A DNA stretch of 64,000 bases from Armillaria gallica (taxonomy: Eukaryota > Basidiomycota > Agaricomycetes > Agaricales > Physalacriaceae). The position numbers and the translations under genes were made by a program. The notes under the pieces were generated by a model. The model was not told the origin of the DNA and ran no database searches. It was given only the letters and a program-made list of their open reading frames with translations. This document shows positions 23,243 through 33,073 of this stretch, piece by piece (the stretch's first letter is position 1; each line of letters begins with the position of its first letter). Location of the stretch: NCBI GenBank assembly GCA_037576215.1, contig JBANDB010000008.1:868001-932000 (forward strand), written 5' to 3'.

Positions 23243-24209
23243 TTATGATAAAATAACCGGTGAATCAGTCATATCTTGAGCTTTTCTTCGGAGGCGGAGT
23301 ACGTGACCGCGACCGGGAGCGCGACCGCCTGCCTCCGCCCCGTCCCCCACGACCGCCTCGTCGGCCCCAGCCTGTCTCACGAGGGGGAGGCGAAACCCCC
23401 GGTCACCACGCCTTGGAGGCGGCACACGGCTATCTTCTATGTCCCTGTCCCCTGGCCCGCCACCACGTCCACCGCCGCGCCCCCGAAGACCGTTTGAGTC
23501 ACCCCTCCAATGCCCTCCACCTCCACGAACCGTCACTGGACTTCCACCAGTCCCTGGCCCTCCAGCTTTCCAGCCATTGAAAGGCGGCGCTCGTGTGTTT
23601 GTTTCGGGCGGCGCGACGCTTTTTGGGAGAAACACAGCGACCAAAAGATAGTCACCCGGAACAAAACGCAGCTCATCGAGCGTCCGTTCCTCCCGTTCGC
23701 GCTCGGTGGGCTCGCGATTCTCTCCGTCGATGTCTTCGAGGAGACGTGGTGCAGTGCTGGTCAATGTTCCTGGTTCACCGAGGATGTCACGGGAGTAGAC
23801 CTGGCCCAGGTCTTTTGAAGCGAAGCGGCCTTTGTTGCCTGGGTCTGCGTATACGGTACGGAAGGAGAAACGCGCGAGTGGGTGTCGATACTCTTGAATC
23901 AAGGGCGTGCTGTTACGGATGGCAGTCAGAACCTCTCGCAGAGTGGCGTCCTTCCTACAATCATTAATTCGCTGTAGAAGAAATATAAGTTATAGTTGCT
24001 CACCAAGTGAATATCTGCTGTTCATCAGTCGTAGGGAGCGGACCATCCTCGAACTGACCTATCCGGTGGAAGCTGCCGATTTTGATAAATGTTCGTATGA
24101 GGAAAGGTGCTGTCTGTAGCGATAATTAGCAGCTGAGAGTAGTCAGACGGTATTCCCCCACCTTTTCCCTGGATACGATAGGTTGGCCCGCAGGTGTCGT
24201 CTCGTTCAT
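23243..24209 (-). CDS. SAP18: SAP18-family protein (histone deacetylase / exon-junction complex subunit)
   Basis: Exons 24209-24162, 24113-24004 and 23954 onward. The SAP18 ubiquitin-like fold is well conserved: TAPFLIRTFIKIGSFHR, TTDEQQIFTWKDATLRE, IQEYRHPLARFSFRTVY and DELRFVPGDYLLVAVFLP. SAP18 bridges Sin3 histone deacetylase and the ASAP splicing complex. The C-terminus is a Gly/Arg-rich, RNA-binding-like tail. Read straight through, the frame ends at 23243 with an atypical sequence. A second frame gives GRRGGRGGRGGGRR and an SRSRSRSR run ending KKSSRYD at 23265, which looks like the true end. The change of frame needs either a 50-base intron or a missing base in the GGGGG/CCCCC runs near 23385. 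Confidence 0.85.
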
Positions 24210-24339
24210 GGTGAAGAAGGCTGAGTCTAATAATTTCCTGTCGCCAGATAGGAACTGTGCTAGATTCGGGGCCAGACGATCGGATGATATAATCAGACGG
24301 AGACTGAAATACGTGATGACCTCAGCCTGCCGGGTCGGC

Positions 24340-24520
24340 TAAATATGAAAAAATACCCAAAAAAATCAAAAATCTAAAATGTTAAAATAAAAAAATAAAA
24401 AGGAGAAAGAAAACCCATTTTATTTTATTTTTGTTCATGTCAAAATATGGAAACGAAAAATGCACAAAAATGGAAATACAAAAATCAAAAATCAAAAAAA
24501 TCAAATAACATTTTGTTTCT
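24340..24520. repeat. A-rich low-complexity tract
   Basis: About 180 bases of A-runs and short AAATCAAAAA units. It has the shape of a degenerate poly-A/AT-rich microsatellite, not a known transposon end. Confidence 0.7.
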
Positions 24521-24953
24521 CCTTTCTACATAGTCCATCTGTCCGCTCACACGTCAAAACACGAGCCGTTCTATACAAACCTCTCACAATGCTAGTGGAG
24601 ACGAAGCGGACGCGGTCTGAGTACCAGTAGTACCGTACTTAGAGGTGGGCATTAATTTTTAGGACTCCCAAAGTAGCAATAAAATTCTCACGCTCAGCAC
24701 ATCAAGCTCAAGTTGTCATAGTGTCAGCGTGAGCAAAAAAATCGAAAGATAAGCGCCATGTCCAGCATATGAATGGATTTTAACTCAATTATGAAAGGCA
24801 CATATCTTCTGGTCAGAAAATGACGTCTTATTTTCTCAACAAACGACTGCTGCTACTAGTATAAGTACTTTGGCCAATGGCTACACTCACACACACTTCT
24901 TGCTCTCGGCCGTCGCGTACACCCAAAAGTTGATATCCCGCCGGCAATTTCAC

Positions 24954-25014
24954 TGATAAAGCGATAACAAGAACGGAGGCTTATCTGTATGTCACGGTCA
25001 TCTCCGTATAAATA
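24954..25014 (+). promoter_or_regulatory. GATA-type sites and TATA box ahead of the amine oxidase gene
   Basis: Three HGATAR sites lie within 33 bases: TGATAA at 24954-24959, CGATAA at 24962-24967 and, on the minus strand, AGATAAG at 24980-24986. A TATAAATA box lies at 25007-25014, 45 bases upstream of the start codon at 25059. GATA factors of the AreA/Nit-2 type drive nitrogen-scavenging genes in fungi, and amine oxidase is one such gene. Use of these particular sites is inferred. Confidence 0.6.
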
Positions 25015-25058
25015 CCTCGCTTGTGAGTCAAGAATCAGATCTGTCCGTCATTCTCATC

Positions 25059-28000
25059 ATGCCTGATCAACACTACGAAAGACTCAAGGATCCCGAGACA
25101 GACCTTATCAAACCCAGTAAACGGCGCTGGGGCTTCGGTCTTGTGTCTGTTGTCGTTATCGCCATTCTTTCCCTTATATCTCTGCACAACACAAACCTTT
25201 GGCGGTTTTTCGATGAGTCAGAATTACCATCATCCTATATCGAGTCATCGGAACCAACGACTCTCGAGCAATGTACATCTTCGCTTCCACCTCCAGTTGA
25301 CCCTCCTGCTCCGGTTAATGTTTGGGCGTCCCTAACAGTAGCAGAGACGACAGATATTCAACGATGGCTGGAGCAAACAGAGAGAGGACTCAATCTAACG
25401 AGAGCCAGCGTTTCGACCTTCTCCGACAACGTCATCTTCATGATTGAGTTGTATTACCCTCCAAAGTCTGCCGCTCTCGAGTATTTGGCTTCTCCAGACG
25501 CGATTTCTCCCCCCGGCAAATTTGCGAGAGTCACCATTCACCATGGCGTGGAGCCGGTTATTAAAGACCATCTCGTTGGACCGCTTCCCATGGGACCCGA
25601 AACGACTATGACGCCGCTCACAAATATCTATCATCGAGAGGATATACCGTTCCATGCTGGCGGCTATGCCACTGGTTCTGAACTCTCTCTTGTCGTTTCG
25701 AAAATTGCGCCAGATTTTGGAGAGGCACTATTCGTATGTATGGGTCTCATTTGGATCTATCATTTACTTAACAGTGTGCTCCTAGGAACTTTTTGGAGGC
25801 GTAGCTCGTGGCTACGAAAACGATACTTTGATTGTGGGTGCATCAGCACCGTTCAGTTTTGACGGAAGCTTTCGCCGTACGTGGCTTCTCACTTGCACGT
25901 AGCTTGACGTTCGACTAACGGTTCTACTATTCAAGGTGTATGGCTCAATTGGAAGCTCAACACCCCAGGACCATGGCTACACCCCGTGAACTTCTTTCAA
26001 TACGTCGACATTAGCGGGACAGATCCCTCTCTTTGGAAAGTTTTAAAGGTAAATCACTATTCCAGCCTGCCGTTCCACGCCAGTACTCATGATGAAATGC
26101 TGTCAGGTAGTCTATAACCACCAAGTATTCAATTCGACGGAATCCTTCATGGAAGCATTCCGGAATGGCACTCTTGTTCGTCTTCCTGAGCGACCTGAAA
26201 ACAAAGATCTATCATGGACCACGAGGAAACGCGTAGGCAAACAACGCGATCTTGATCACCTTCCCGGGCCTCGGTCGGTTTCCTTTGCTGGGTTACGATT
26301 CCGTGTCGACAAAGCGCGCCAGTACATCACCTGGATGGGATGGAGCATGTACCTTGGGTTTGACCGAGATATGGGTTTGAGCCTCTGGAATATCGGCTTC
26401 AAGGGAGAGAGATCATTTATCAGGCATGTAGTATCTCATCGCGTGCTCGACGTGGATGCCGCTAACGTGGCCGTACGCTCTAGCTTGCACCTCAAGAAGC
26501 AATGGCCCAATATGGTGTGTCATGAGCACCTGTGATATGGTTTATACAATGCTGATAATCATGTAGGCGGAAATGATCCCATGCAAGCAACTACGGCATG
26601 GCTCGATCGTTATTTTGGCATGGGTGGCTCCGTTCGAGATATGCTACCCGGATATGACTGCCCCCATGAATCTGTGTACCTTCCAATGACGACCTACGCC
26701 AGCACGGGTAGCGTCGTTAGGAAGAGGGCCGTGTGCATATTTGAGCAGGACACGGGTAGACCAATCACTCGTCACGCCGGATACATGCAAGGCGAATTCG
26801 GTGCTGTTAAAGGCTACATACTTACGATACGGAGTATAAGCACGGTTGGAAAGTAAGCATTTTGTTTTCGGGAACTACTCCTTGTGGGTATTGACTTTGT
26901 CTTCAGTTACGATTATCGTAAGTAGCTGGTTGATTCTTACCTTCCCGACTTTCAGCAAGATATTCGGTGACTCATTTTTTGGTAGTGGTAAGCTTTCTGG
27001 CCTTTTCCGCGTAGACTTGCGATAACCTTCTCTTTGTCAGTTCGATTATATGTTCCAACTGGATGGGTCCATCGAGGTGCGCGTTTCTGCCTCCGGCTAT
27101 CTCCAAGGTGGGTATTGGGATCCCAAACAAAATGGATATGGAGGAAGAATTCGTGAGACAACGAGTAAGTATTGATGACCCTGTCCAACAGCGTAACATC
27201 TAACACCGCTCATAGTGGGTAACCTCCACGACCACGTCATCAATTTCAAGTGAGTCGATATGTATTCTACAAGCAGATACTCCTCATTAATTCTCTGATA
27301 GGATCGATTTGGACATAGGTGGTATTGAGAACTCCCTGTTGGAAACGACAACGAACCAAGAGGTTGTTATTCAACCTTGGTTCGACGACGACTGGGGACA
27401 GGAGGTTATTCAGCAGAAAATCACGAAGAAAATCATTGAGAACGAGGACGATGCTCTACTCAAATATCCCCAGAATTTCCAAGGGGGTTATTCTATCATC
27501 AATCAAGATAACAGAAATGCCTGGGGTCTTCCTCGTGGATATGCGATACACCCAGGATATTCTCCCATTCATAACGTCAGTAATATCCGTCGCATTCAGT
27601 TGTCAGCTGCCTTACAACGATATACAGACGGTCGTGGGATCGAAGCGACTCCTCAACAATGCTAATTGGGCTAGATATAACCTGGCGGTGTCTCATCGTA
27701 AAGAAACTGAGCCCTCTTCGAGCGCTATCTGGAATATGAACCTTCCGGGAAAGCCTGTGGTAGATTTCCATAACTTCTTCGACGGAGAAAACATCACGCA
27801 GACGGATCTGGTTGCGTGGGTGAACGTTGGCATGCATCATCTTCCGGTTAGCGAAGATTCGCCTAACACGAAGACCAACGTTGCAGCATCCAGGTATGTC
27901 ATTTGTCATTCACTTATATTTGACATCTCCCTCGTCTAATTGTGCGTAGCTTCCTCTTGACACCATGGAATTACTTTGACTCGGATCCTTCCATGGAGTC

Positions 28001-28205
28001 GAGCAATGCTATCTTGCTGAAAATCCCTGAGAAGCGAGGAGAGTCTTTCGGGTACGATAACTATGGCGTTAAGCAAGAATACACTTGTATTCCGGAAGTC
28101 CCAAGTCCTTTCGAATATTCGTTTGTAGATGTCTTTGATGCCGACGGACAACTTCAAGCCCCTAGCCTTGAAGAGTTGAGGAAGAATGCGTGCGCAAGTT
28201 TTTGA
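25059..28205 (+). CDS. Copper amine oxidase with N-terminal membrane anchor
   Basis: A multi-exon gene; first exons 25059-25733, 25786-25876, 25936-26048 and from 26107. Residues 1-30 are basic and are followed by a single hydrophobic helix (about 31-50, LVSVVVIAILSLI), so the protein is probably a type II membrane protein with an outside or lumenal catalytic domain. The catalytic core is clear: WMGWSMYLGFDRDMGLSLW, LAPQEAMAQYGG, and the topaquinone motif TVGNYDY with the modified Tyr codon at 26908-26910. The HDH copper ligands are in NLHDHVINF (about 27215-27240), and the third His is in MHHLPVSED near 27835. The enzyme oxidises primary amines to aldehydes, releasing ammonia and H2O2. Two difficulties are discussed in the findings: the intron after GER near 26423 and the very short exons around NYDY. 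Confidence 0.9.
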
Positions 28206-28382
28206 TCAATAGTAACCGCCTGCTTATCCTTCTTTACCAGAGAATGGCACCATCGTATAAAAGTAGAGCTTTAGATGTGCTATCTATCATGCATATGCAA
28301 AAGTACAATGAAAGAGTACAATGAAAGAGTCAAATTACCCTCATCAAAATTAAACTCTGAAAATGGATAGATCAGCCGTAGT

Positions 28383-30570
28383 TCAATGTACATGCTCCAC
28401 CTCCATTTTATCTTCTCGTTCGCTTTGCTTCTTTTCTCCCTGCAGGTCCTCTTCGACGCGCTTGTTTTGCTCTTGTTTAATGTCGCTTTCGTAAACTAAG
28501 GCGAGATTTAGTGTTATCAACGCAAGAAAAGCCAAAAACTTACGAAAAGACAATTCCTCGAGTGTCTTGTGGGCCGTCTCCGGGAAGAGGAAGTAGATGG
28601 TGAGCACCTCAATGAGAATCCAGATGACGTAGCTGCATATATACGTCAGCACTGGTTATTCGTACATAGAGCCTGACCAACCTGAGATAGTATTTCCAAC
28701 CTGTGCGTGTGTATTTATGCGACGCCATGAAATTCAAGGTTCGGAATACGTACCAGCGTTAGCTATCCCAATGGGGTTAACGAATTGGTTGAAGAAGCCG
28801 GCCATACGACTGAACCATTGGAACACAGTGATCCCTTTGGCTCGGGCGTGGAAAGGGAACAATTCGACCAGGAACGCTGGTGGTAGTGTTAGTACGGTCG
28901 TGTACACTGTAAGCATTGAACCGACTCGCTGTATGTCAAGGCGTTGAAGGCCATGTTGTAGGCCGGACTATAGAGAAATATAAACCTATTCAGGTTGTTA
29001 GCGGGGCTGTTTTGCTGGAAGGAGGGTGCATACACGATGACGGCAACCGAGGATCCGTGGCTCTCGGTTTGGGTGTAATTTGCACTAGCCACAGTCCATC
29101 CTGTGAATATAAGAAGGATAGAGATAGTCCCCGTCTGGGGCGGTGACGGTTAGATATGATGGGATTTTTTGTAAAGGGAATACGTACCAAGTATATCGTC
29201 CTCCGTTTGAATCGAGACACAGTCAGTGCGAAGAGGGTGCCGTTGAAAAATCCCCAGCATGTGTTCGCCAAGTTGATGAGATTCTTGGTCCGGTTATCTG
29301 TCACGCCAACGTTGTCCAGGATTCGAGCCAAGTAATATCTGTGAAAGGTTTCAATGCTAGGTACGGCAATGTTAATTGGTGTCACGTACGATGTCAGGCC
29401 ATTGCCACTCCACTGAGTAAAGAGTCCCAATAAAGAGCCAATGACAAGACGTTTCCTCATGCCCGATGTAGCAACCAGCTCCATCCAGCTCGTTTTGGCT
29501 GTCTCCCGTTCTAATTCTAAAGTCTTCTCAATCTGGGCGTATTCGGCTTTTACAAACTCAGAATCAACGTCGCCTTCGGCGTGGTATTTGACGAGGATCG
29601 CATATGCTTCTTCACCTCTACCTTTGGAAATGAGCCACCTCGGGGAGTCTGGAATGAAGAAGATGAAGGTAATTTGCAATACGCTGGGAACGACTTGAAC
29701 GAGCGACGGAATACGCCAGCCCCAGTTGCTGTCCATGTTGAATGTGCCAAGTGTAATGCCAGCAGCAACGATCGATCCTTAAGATGGAATAAGTCAGGGC
29801 GGCAACGACAATGATTGACGAACCTATAAACCAACAAGAATTGAAGAGGGAGCCTAAAACAGCGCGTTCCTTAGGGTGTGACAACTCTGAAATGGTGTTA
29901 TGCGAATCGTGTGCTCAGACGTGAACAGGCTATACGTACCTCCAATGAGAGATGAGGCGGCTACGATCGCAAATGGAATGCCAAAGCCCAAGACAAGACG
30001 CGAACATACGAACATTGCAACTTATTGGCCGGAACCAAGTTAATTATAAAAACTTTGGAAGAAGTCATCAGACGCACAGTTCTGAGATGCTGTCTGGAGC
30101 GCCGCGCCGATTATCATGAGGATACTTCCAAAGACAATCGCCCACCGCCGTCCCAAGTGATCGGTGACATACGGCACGAACGGGAGTACGGCGATGGCAC
30201 CGAGAGAATAAATTGCTGACATTAGCCCAAGGAGTGTCGATCGAGGAGAGTGGTAGACTATGATTGATGTAAGCCAACGCTTTCACCCCCAGGAGAGGAG
30301 AAGAAAGGTCGATACTTACAGGCATCCCAGGAGTCTACGGCTTGTAGGCCATTCATCATCGAAGAATCGAATCTGCAAGTCGATATTAAAGTGGTGGAGA
30401 AACAAAGGGCTATTCTTCTTACCCACTAGTCATCTCCACCCCAATGCAGGTCGGAAACAGAGCAAGTAGAGAAGGCGTAAGTTTGGTTTCCGATACCATG
30501 GCGTCTTGTCCTGTGCTGCTAGGCGAGATACCAAGTCTGAGACATCGTTACTGTCGTCCTGCGGAGCCAT
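28383..30570 (-). CDS. MFS sugar transporter, lactose-permease type
   Basis: About eight short introns split this gene. It starts at 30570 (MAPQDDSND) and shows the sugar-porter pattern: MMNGLQAVDSW, GLMSAIYSLGAIAVLPFVPY, DHLGRRWAIVFGS, and HPKERAVLGSLFNSCW. The loop motif PDSPRWLISKGRGEEAY, QWSGNGLTSYY, FVNPIGIANAG and the PETAHKTLEEL end motif follow. Twelve membrane helices are expected, and most are visible. The C-terminus is a charged cytosolic tail ending at 28383. In the first exon the frame reads FRPALGW where the family has P-x-x-IGVEMTSG. Adding one T to the TTT run near 30455 restores it. The gene faces the amine oxidase with 177 bases between the stops. Confidence 0.85.
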
Positions 30571-31728
30571 CGATGCCTGTGAAGACGGGGGGAGATGGAA
30601 CCTCGGTATAAGGTATACTAATGTGTTGAACAGGGTACGCTTTAAACATGGGTGTATGTGCCCACGACTGACATATTTCTCCAGAGATTCGCCGCAATGC
30701 GCGCTTAGCAAGAGCAACGGCGCCCAGGTGTGGATAAGATTCTCCGATTCTGAACCACATCAACATTCTCTTGAGCGAGAGCTGGTGCCTGTGTGGGGAA
30801 TCCCTTCCGGTGGGGTAATCGATCTGCGCCGCAAAGGATTGAACAAGGCTTGCATTCGCAGTTTCACCTTAATTTCGGTGCGAGAGGATCCTCAAAGGTG
30901 AAGTCGAGTCGGAAAATATCCGGAGAAGGCTAAGATTGACAGCCAAGATAAGTGACCCATGATCTAAGGGTGCTAAGGGTGGGCGCGAGTATCAAAGAAA
31001 CATCAGTGGAACCCGGATCATAGTTAAGCACAGAAAGGAAGTGCAGCTAGAGCTATATTATTATCTTCCGGCCCCTTACGTTCGGAACTGTCCCGCAAAA
31101 GTAGGATGGAGCCTGAGGCCTGAAGTCTAGTAGAGCGGGTCGAAGTCTTGCGTTTGTAGAACTGAATAGAACGACTCAGAATAAGGAAGTCAGCGTGACT
31201 GTCAGGTCGGAGAACGGTCAGCTTCCGTGACCCCAGCCTGAACGCAAAACTCAAGGAAAGGAGAGGCAGAAGTTCGTGCATAGGGTGGGCTCGGGGCCGT
31301 GGGTTTTTCGGAGTCCGAGCCTGAGAAATCTAGATTGATGGCCGTTAGACGGCATTGCGCCAAATTAAATTTACCGACGGCAATTTGGAAGCCGGCCAGC
31401 CGGAAATACTATTTCCTCCGCCTTAAGGCTTTCTCTTCAGAATACTTAGAGGTAATTTTTGTAGAAAAGAGCCTTATTGAATCAGTGTAAACCCTCGTCT
31501 ACTCTTGCACAAAAGCTTTCCAAAAATCCATACTTATGTGACAATGCCGAGTTTCCATCAAATTAGTAATAGGTCGTGATGGACTCGTCACATGCACGTG
31601 ACAGTGTCACGTATTTGTTTGGTCTTCCGTGACTGAATTTAAATGAGTCCGCCGGTGCCGCTCGGCATTATTTGCTTCATAACCATCTACCTAGACGCGA
31701 CTATACCTTTCCAGCTCGATTCCACACG
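30571..31728. other. Intergenic with palindrome, no gene
   Basis: More than 1.1 kb between divergent genes, with no recognisable exon. It contains the E-box palindrome listed separately. Confidence 0.5.
31596..31612. promoter_or_regulatory. Perfect 17-base palindrome with E-box core
   Basis: ACGTGACA and TGTCACGT arms flank a single G. The left arm is part of a CACGTG core (31595-31600). It lies 117 bases upstream of the NEDD8 start codon. A dimeric bHLH factor could bind. Function is inferred. Confidence 0.5.
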
Positions 31729-32180
31729 ATGTTAATCAAAGTCAAGGTCAGTATATCGCGTCAGAATTCCACTCTGCCTCACTGATTTCTCATCGTAGAC
31801 CTTGACAGGAAAGGAGGTACCAGTAAATTTCGTGCCTTCTGACCGATGTTCTTATTCTTGGACATTCAGATCGAGCTAGATATTGATCTGGATGACAAGG
31901 TACGTTGGTTATCTGGTTATTCATTTGTGCAGAAGGGCTTACAAGAGTCTCGCTTCAAGATCACTCGAATCAAGGAGAAAGTCGAGGAGCAATCCGGTGT
32001 CCCTCCGCCACAGCAGCGATTGATTTTCAGTGGCCGTCAAATGTATGAAATTGGATTGCTCCCATTAGATCTTATCGTTGATACGAGTTCTGTAGGGCTG
32101 ATGACAAGACCGCAAGGGAATTCAATATTGCACCGGGATCAGTGCTGCATCTCGTCCTTGCCCTCCGTGGTGGAAGGTAA
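31729..32180 (+). CDS. RUB1: NEDD8/Rub1 ubiquitin-like modifier
   Basis: Five exons (31729-31746, 31799-31816, 31870-31899, 31960-32042, 32096-32180) give 77 residues. The sequence reads [20 protein letters not shown], then [35 protein letters not shown] and [10 protein letters not shown], with one extra Arg before the TAA. NEDD8 conjugates to cullins and activates SCF-type ubiquitin ligases. Ala72 (in ALRGG) rather than Arg marks NEDD8 and not ubiquitin. The C-terminal tail after GG is a single residue, so the hydrolase must remove only Arg. Exons of 18 and 18 bases at the start are unusually small but each lies between good splice sites. Confidence 0.95.
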
Positions 32181-33073
32181 TTCGAGAGTCGGGACACAGT
32201 TGTATGCTTAATTGGTCGTCGTCGCAATGTATCTCATGTCGGTGCTCTCACGCAGTCACAGTTATTTGCAGTGTTTATAGAATCAAGTCTTTTAATCGAT
32301 TCCTTTTTGATCGTCATGCGTTCTACAGGCCTTTCCATTTGCTGAATATTGGCTGTCTCCACTCTTCCCTCCGGCGTACTCGCATTGAGGATCGGTTGAA
32401 GAGCTGCTGAAGGATCTCCGTGTCCTTCTTTACATCCGCTTCTATTTGTCGATGCTACTCATCGATTCACGGAGGCTTGCTGAAGTGTATGCGATGTGAA
32501 CCTCACCGTAGACCGGAAGAAGGGCATCATAATGCATTGACAGTGTTGGCGTGATCAGGTACATCGCATTCCTTGGATTCGAAGATTTACCGAATACATA
32601 AATCATTTCAATTAATTTTGTCTGCGAGGTTCGGGTTTGGAAAAAATCTAGTTCTTCAAAAGCAGCATTGAATCCATGGATATAAAGTTCCTAAAACGTG
32701 AATCCGTATTTAACGCGGGGGTGCTAGTGGGAACTAGGAGGTTGACTACATATGTCGGTGGCACGATGTTCCATGGAGAAGAAATTTACGTAATGGGCCC
32801 ACACCTATTGACGTGCCCCTGCTGCCGCGGGCCCATTCGCTTTTCCTTCTTACTCTCATCGTCCTCGGAGTCGCCGCTGCACTTTCCAGTCGCACCTTGC
32901 GCTATAGACCTGTTGCATTGTTACCGTCATTTACCCGAGCTACTGATTGCGTATCTGCCGGGACCCAGGTCGTGGAAACTTCCCTAAGCTTCTCACTCAT
33001 CTGCGCTACCCCATCCTAGAGCGGAAGCTCTTACATACACGTACCACGCACCCTTGGGGTTCAAATAAACTTA
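32181..33073. other. Intergenic, nothing recognised
   Basis: About 890 bases between NEDD8 and the Boi-like gene. One plus-strand frame at 32813 begins with a leucine-rich hydrophobic run, but it has no family match and no clear splice context. Confidence 0.4.

Larger units (their letters stand above)
24210..25058. other. Intergenic between SAP18 and the amine oxidase
   Basis: Besides the A-rich tract, the last 110 bases look like a promoter for the amine oxidase. No exon was found. Confidence 0.5.

Noticed and set aside
23243..23818. Plus-strand frames with PPRPPRPPRR patterns
   Set aside because: Antisense shadows of the Gly/Arg-rich SAP18 tail.
28300..28335. Short tandem ACAATGAAAGAGT repeat
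   Set aside because: Only two units; too short to be meaningful.
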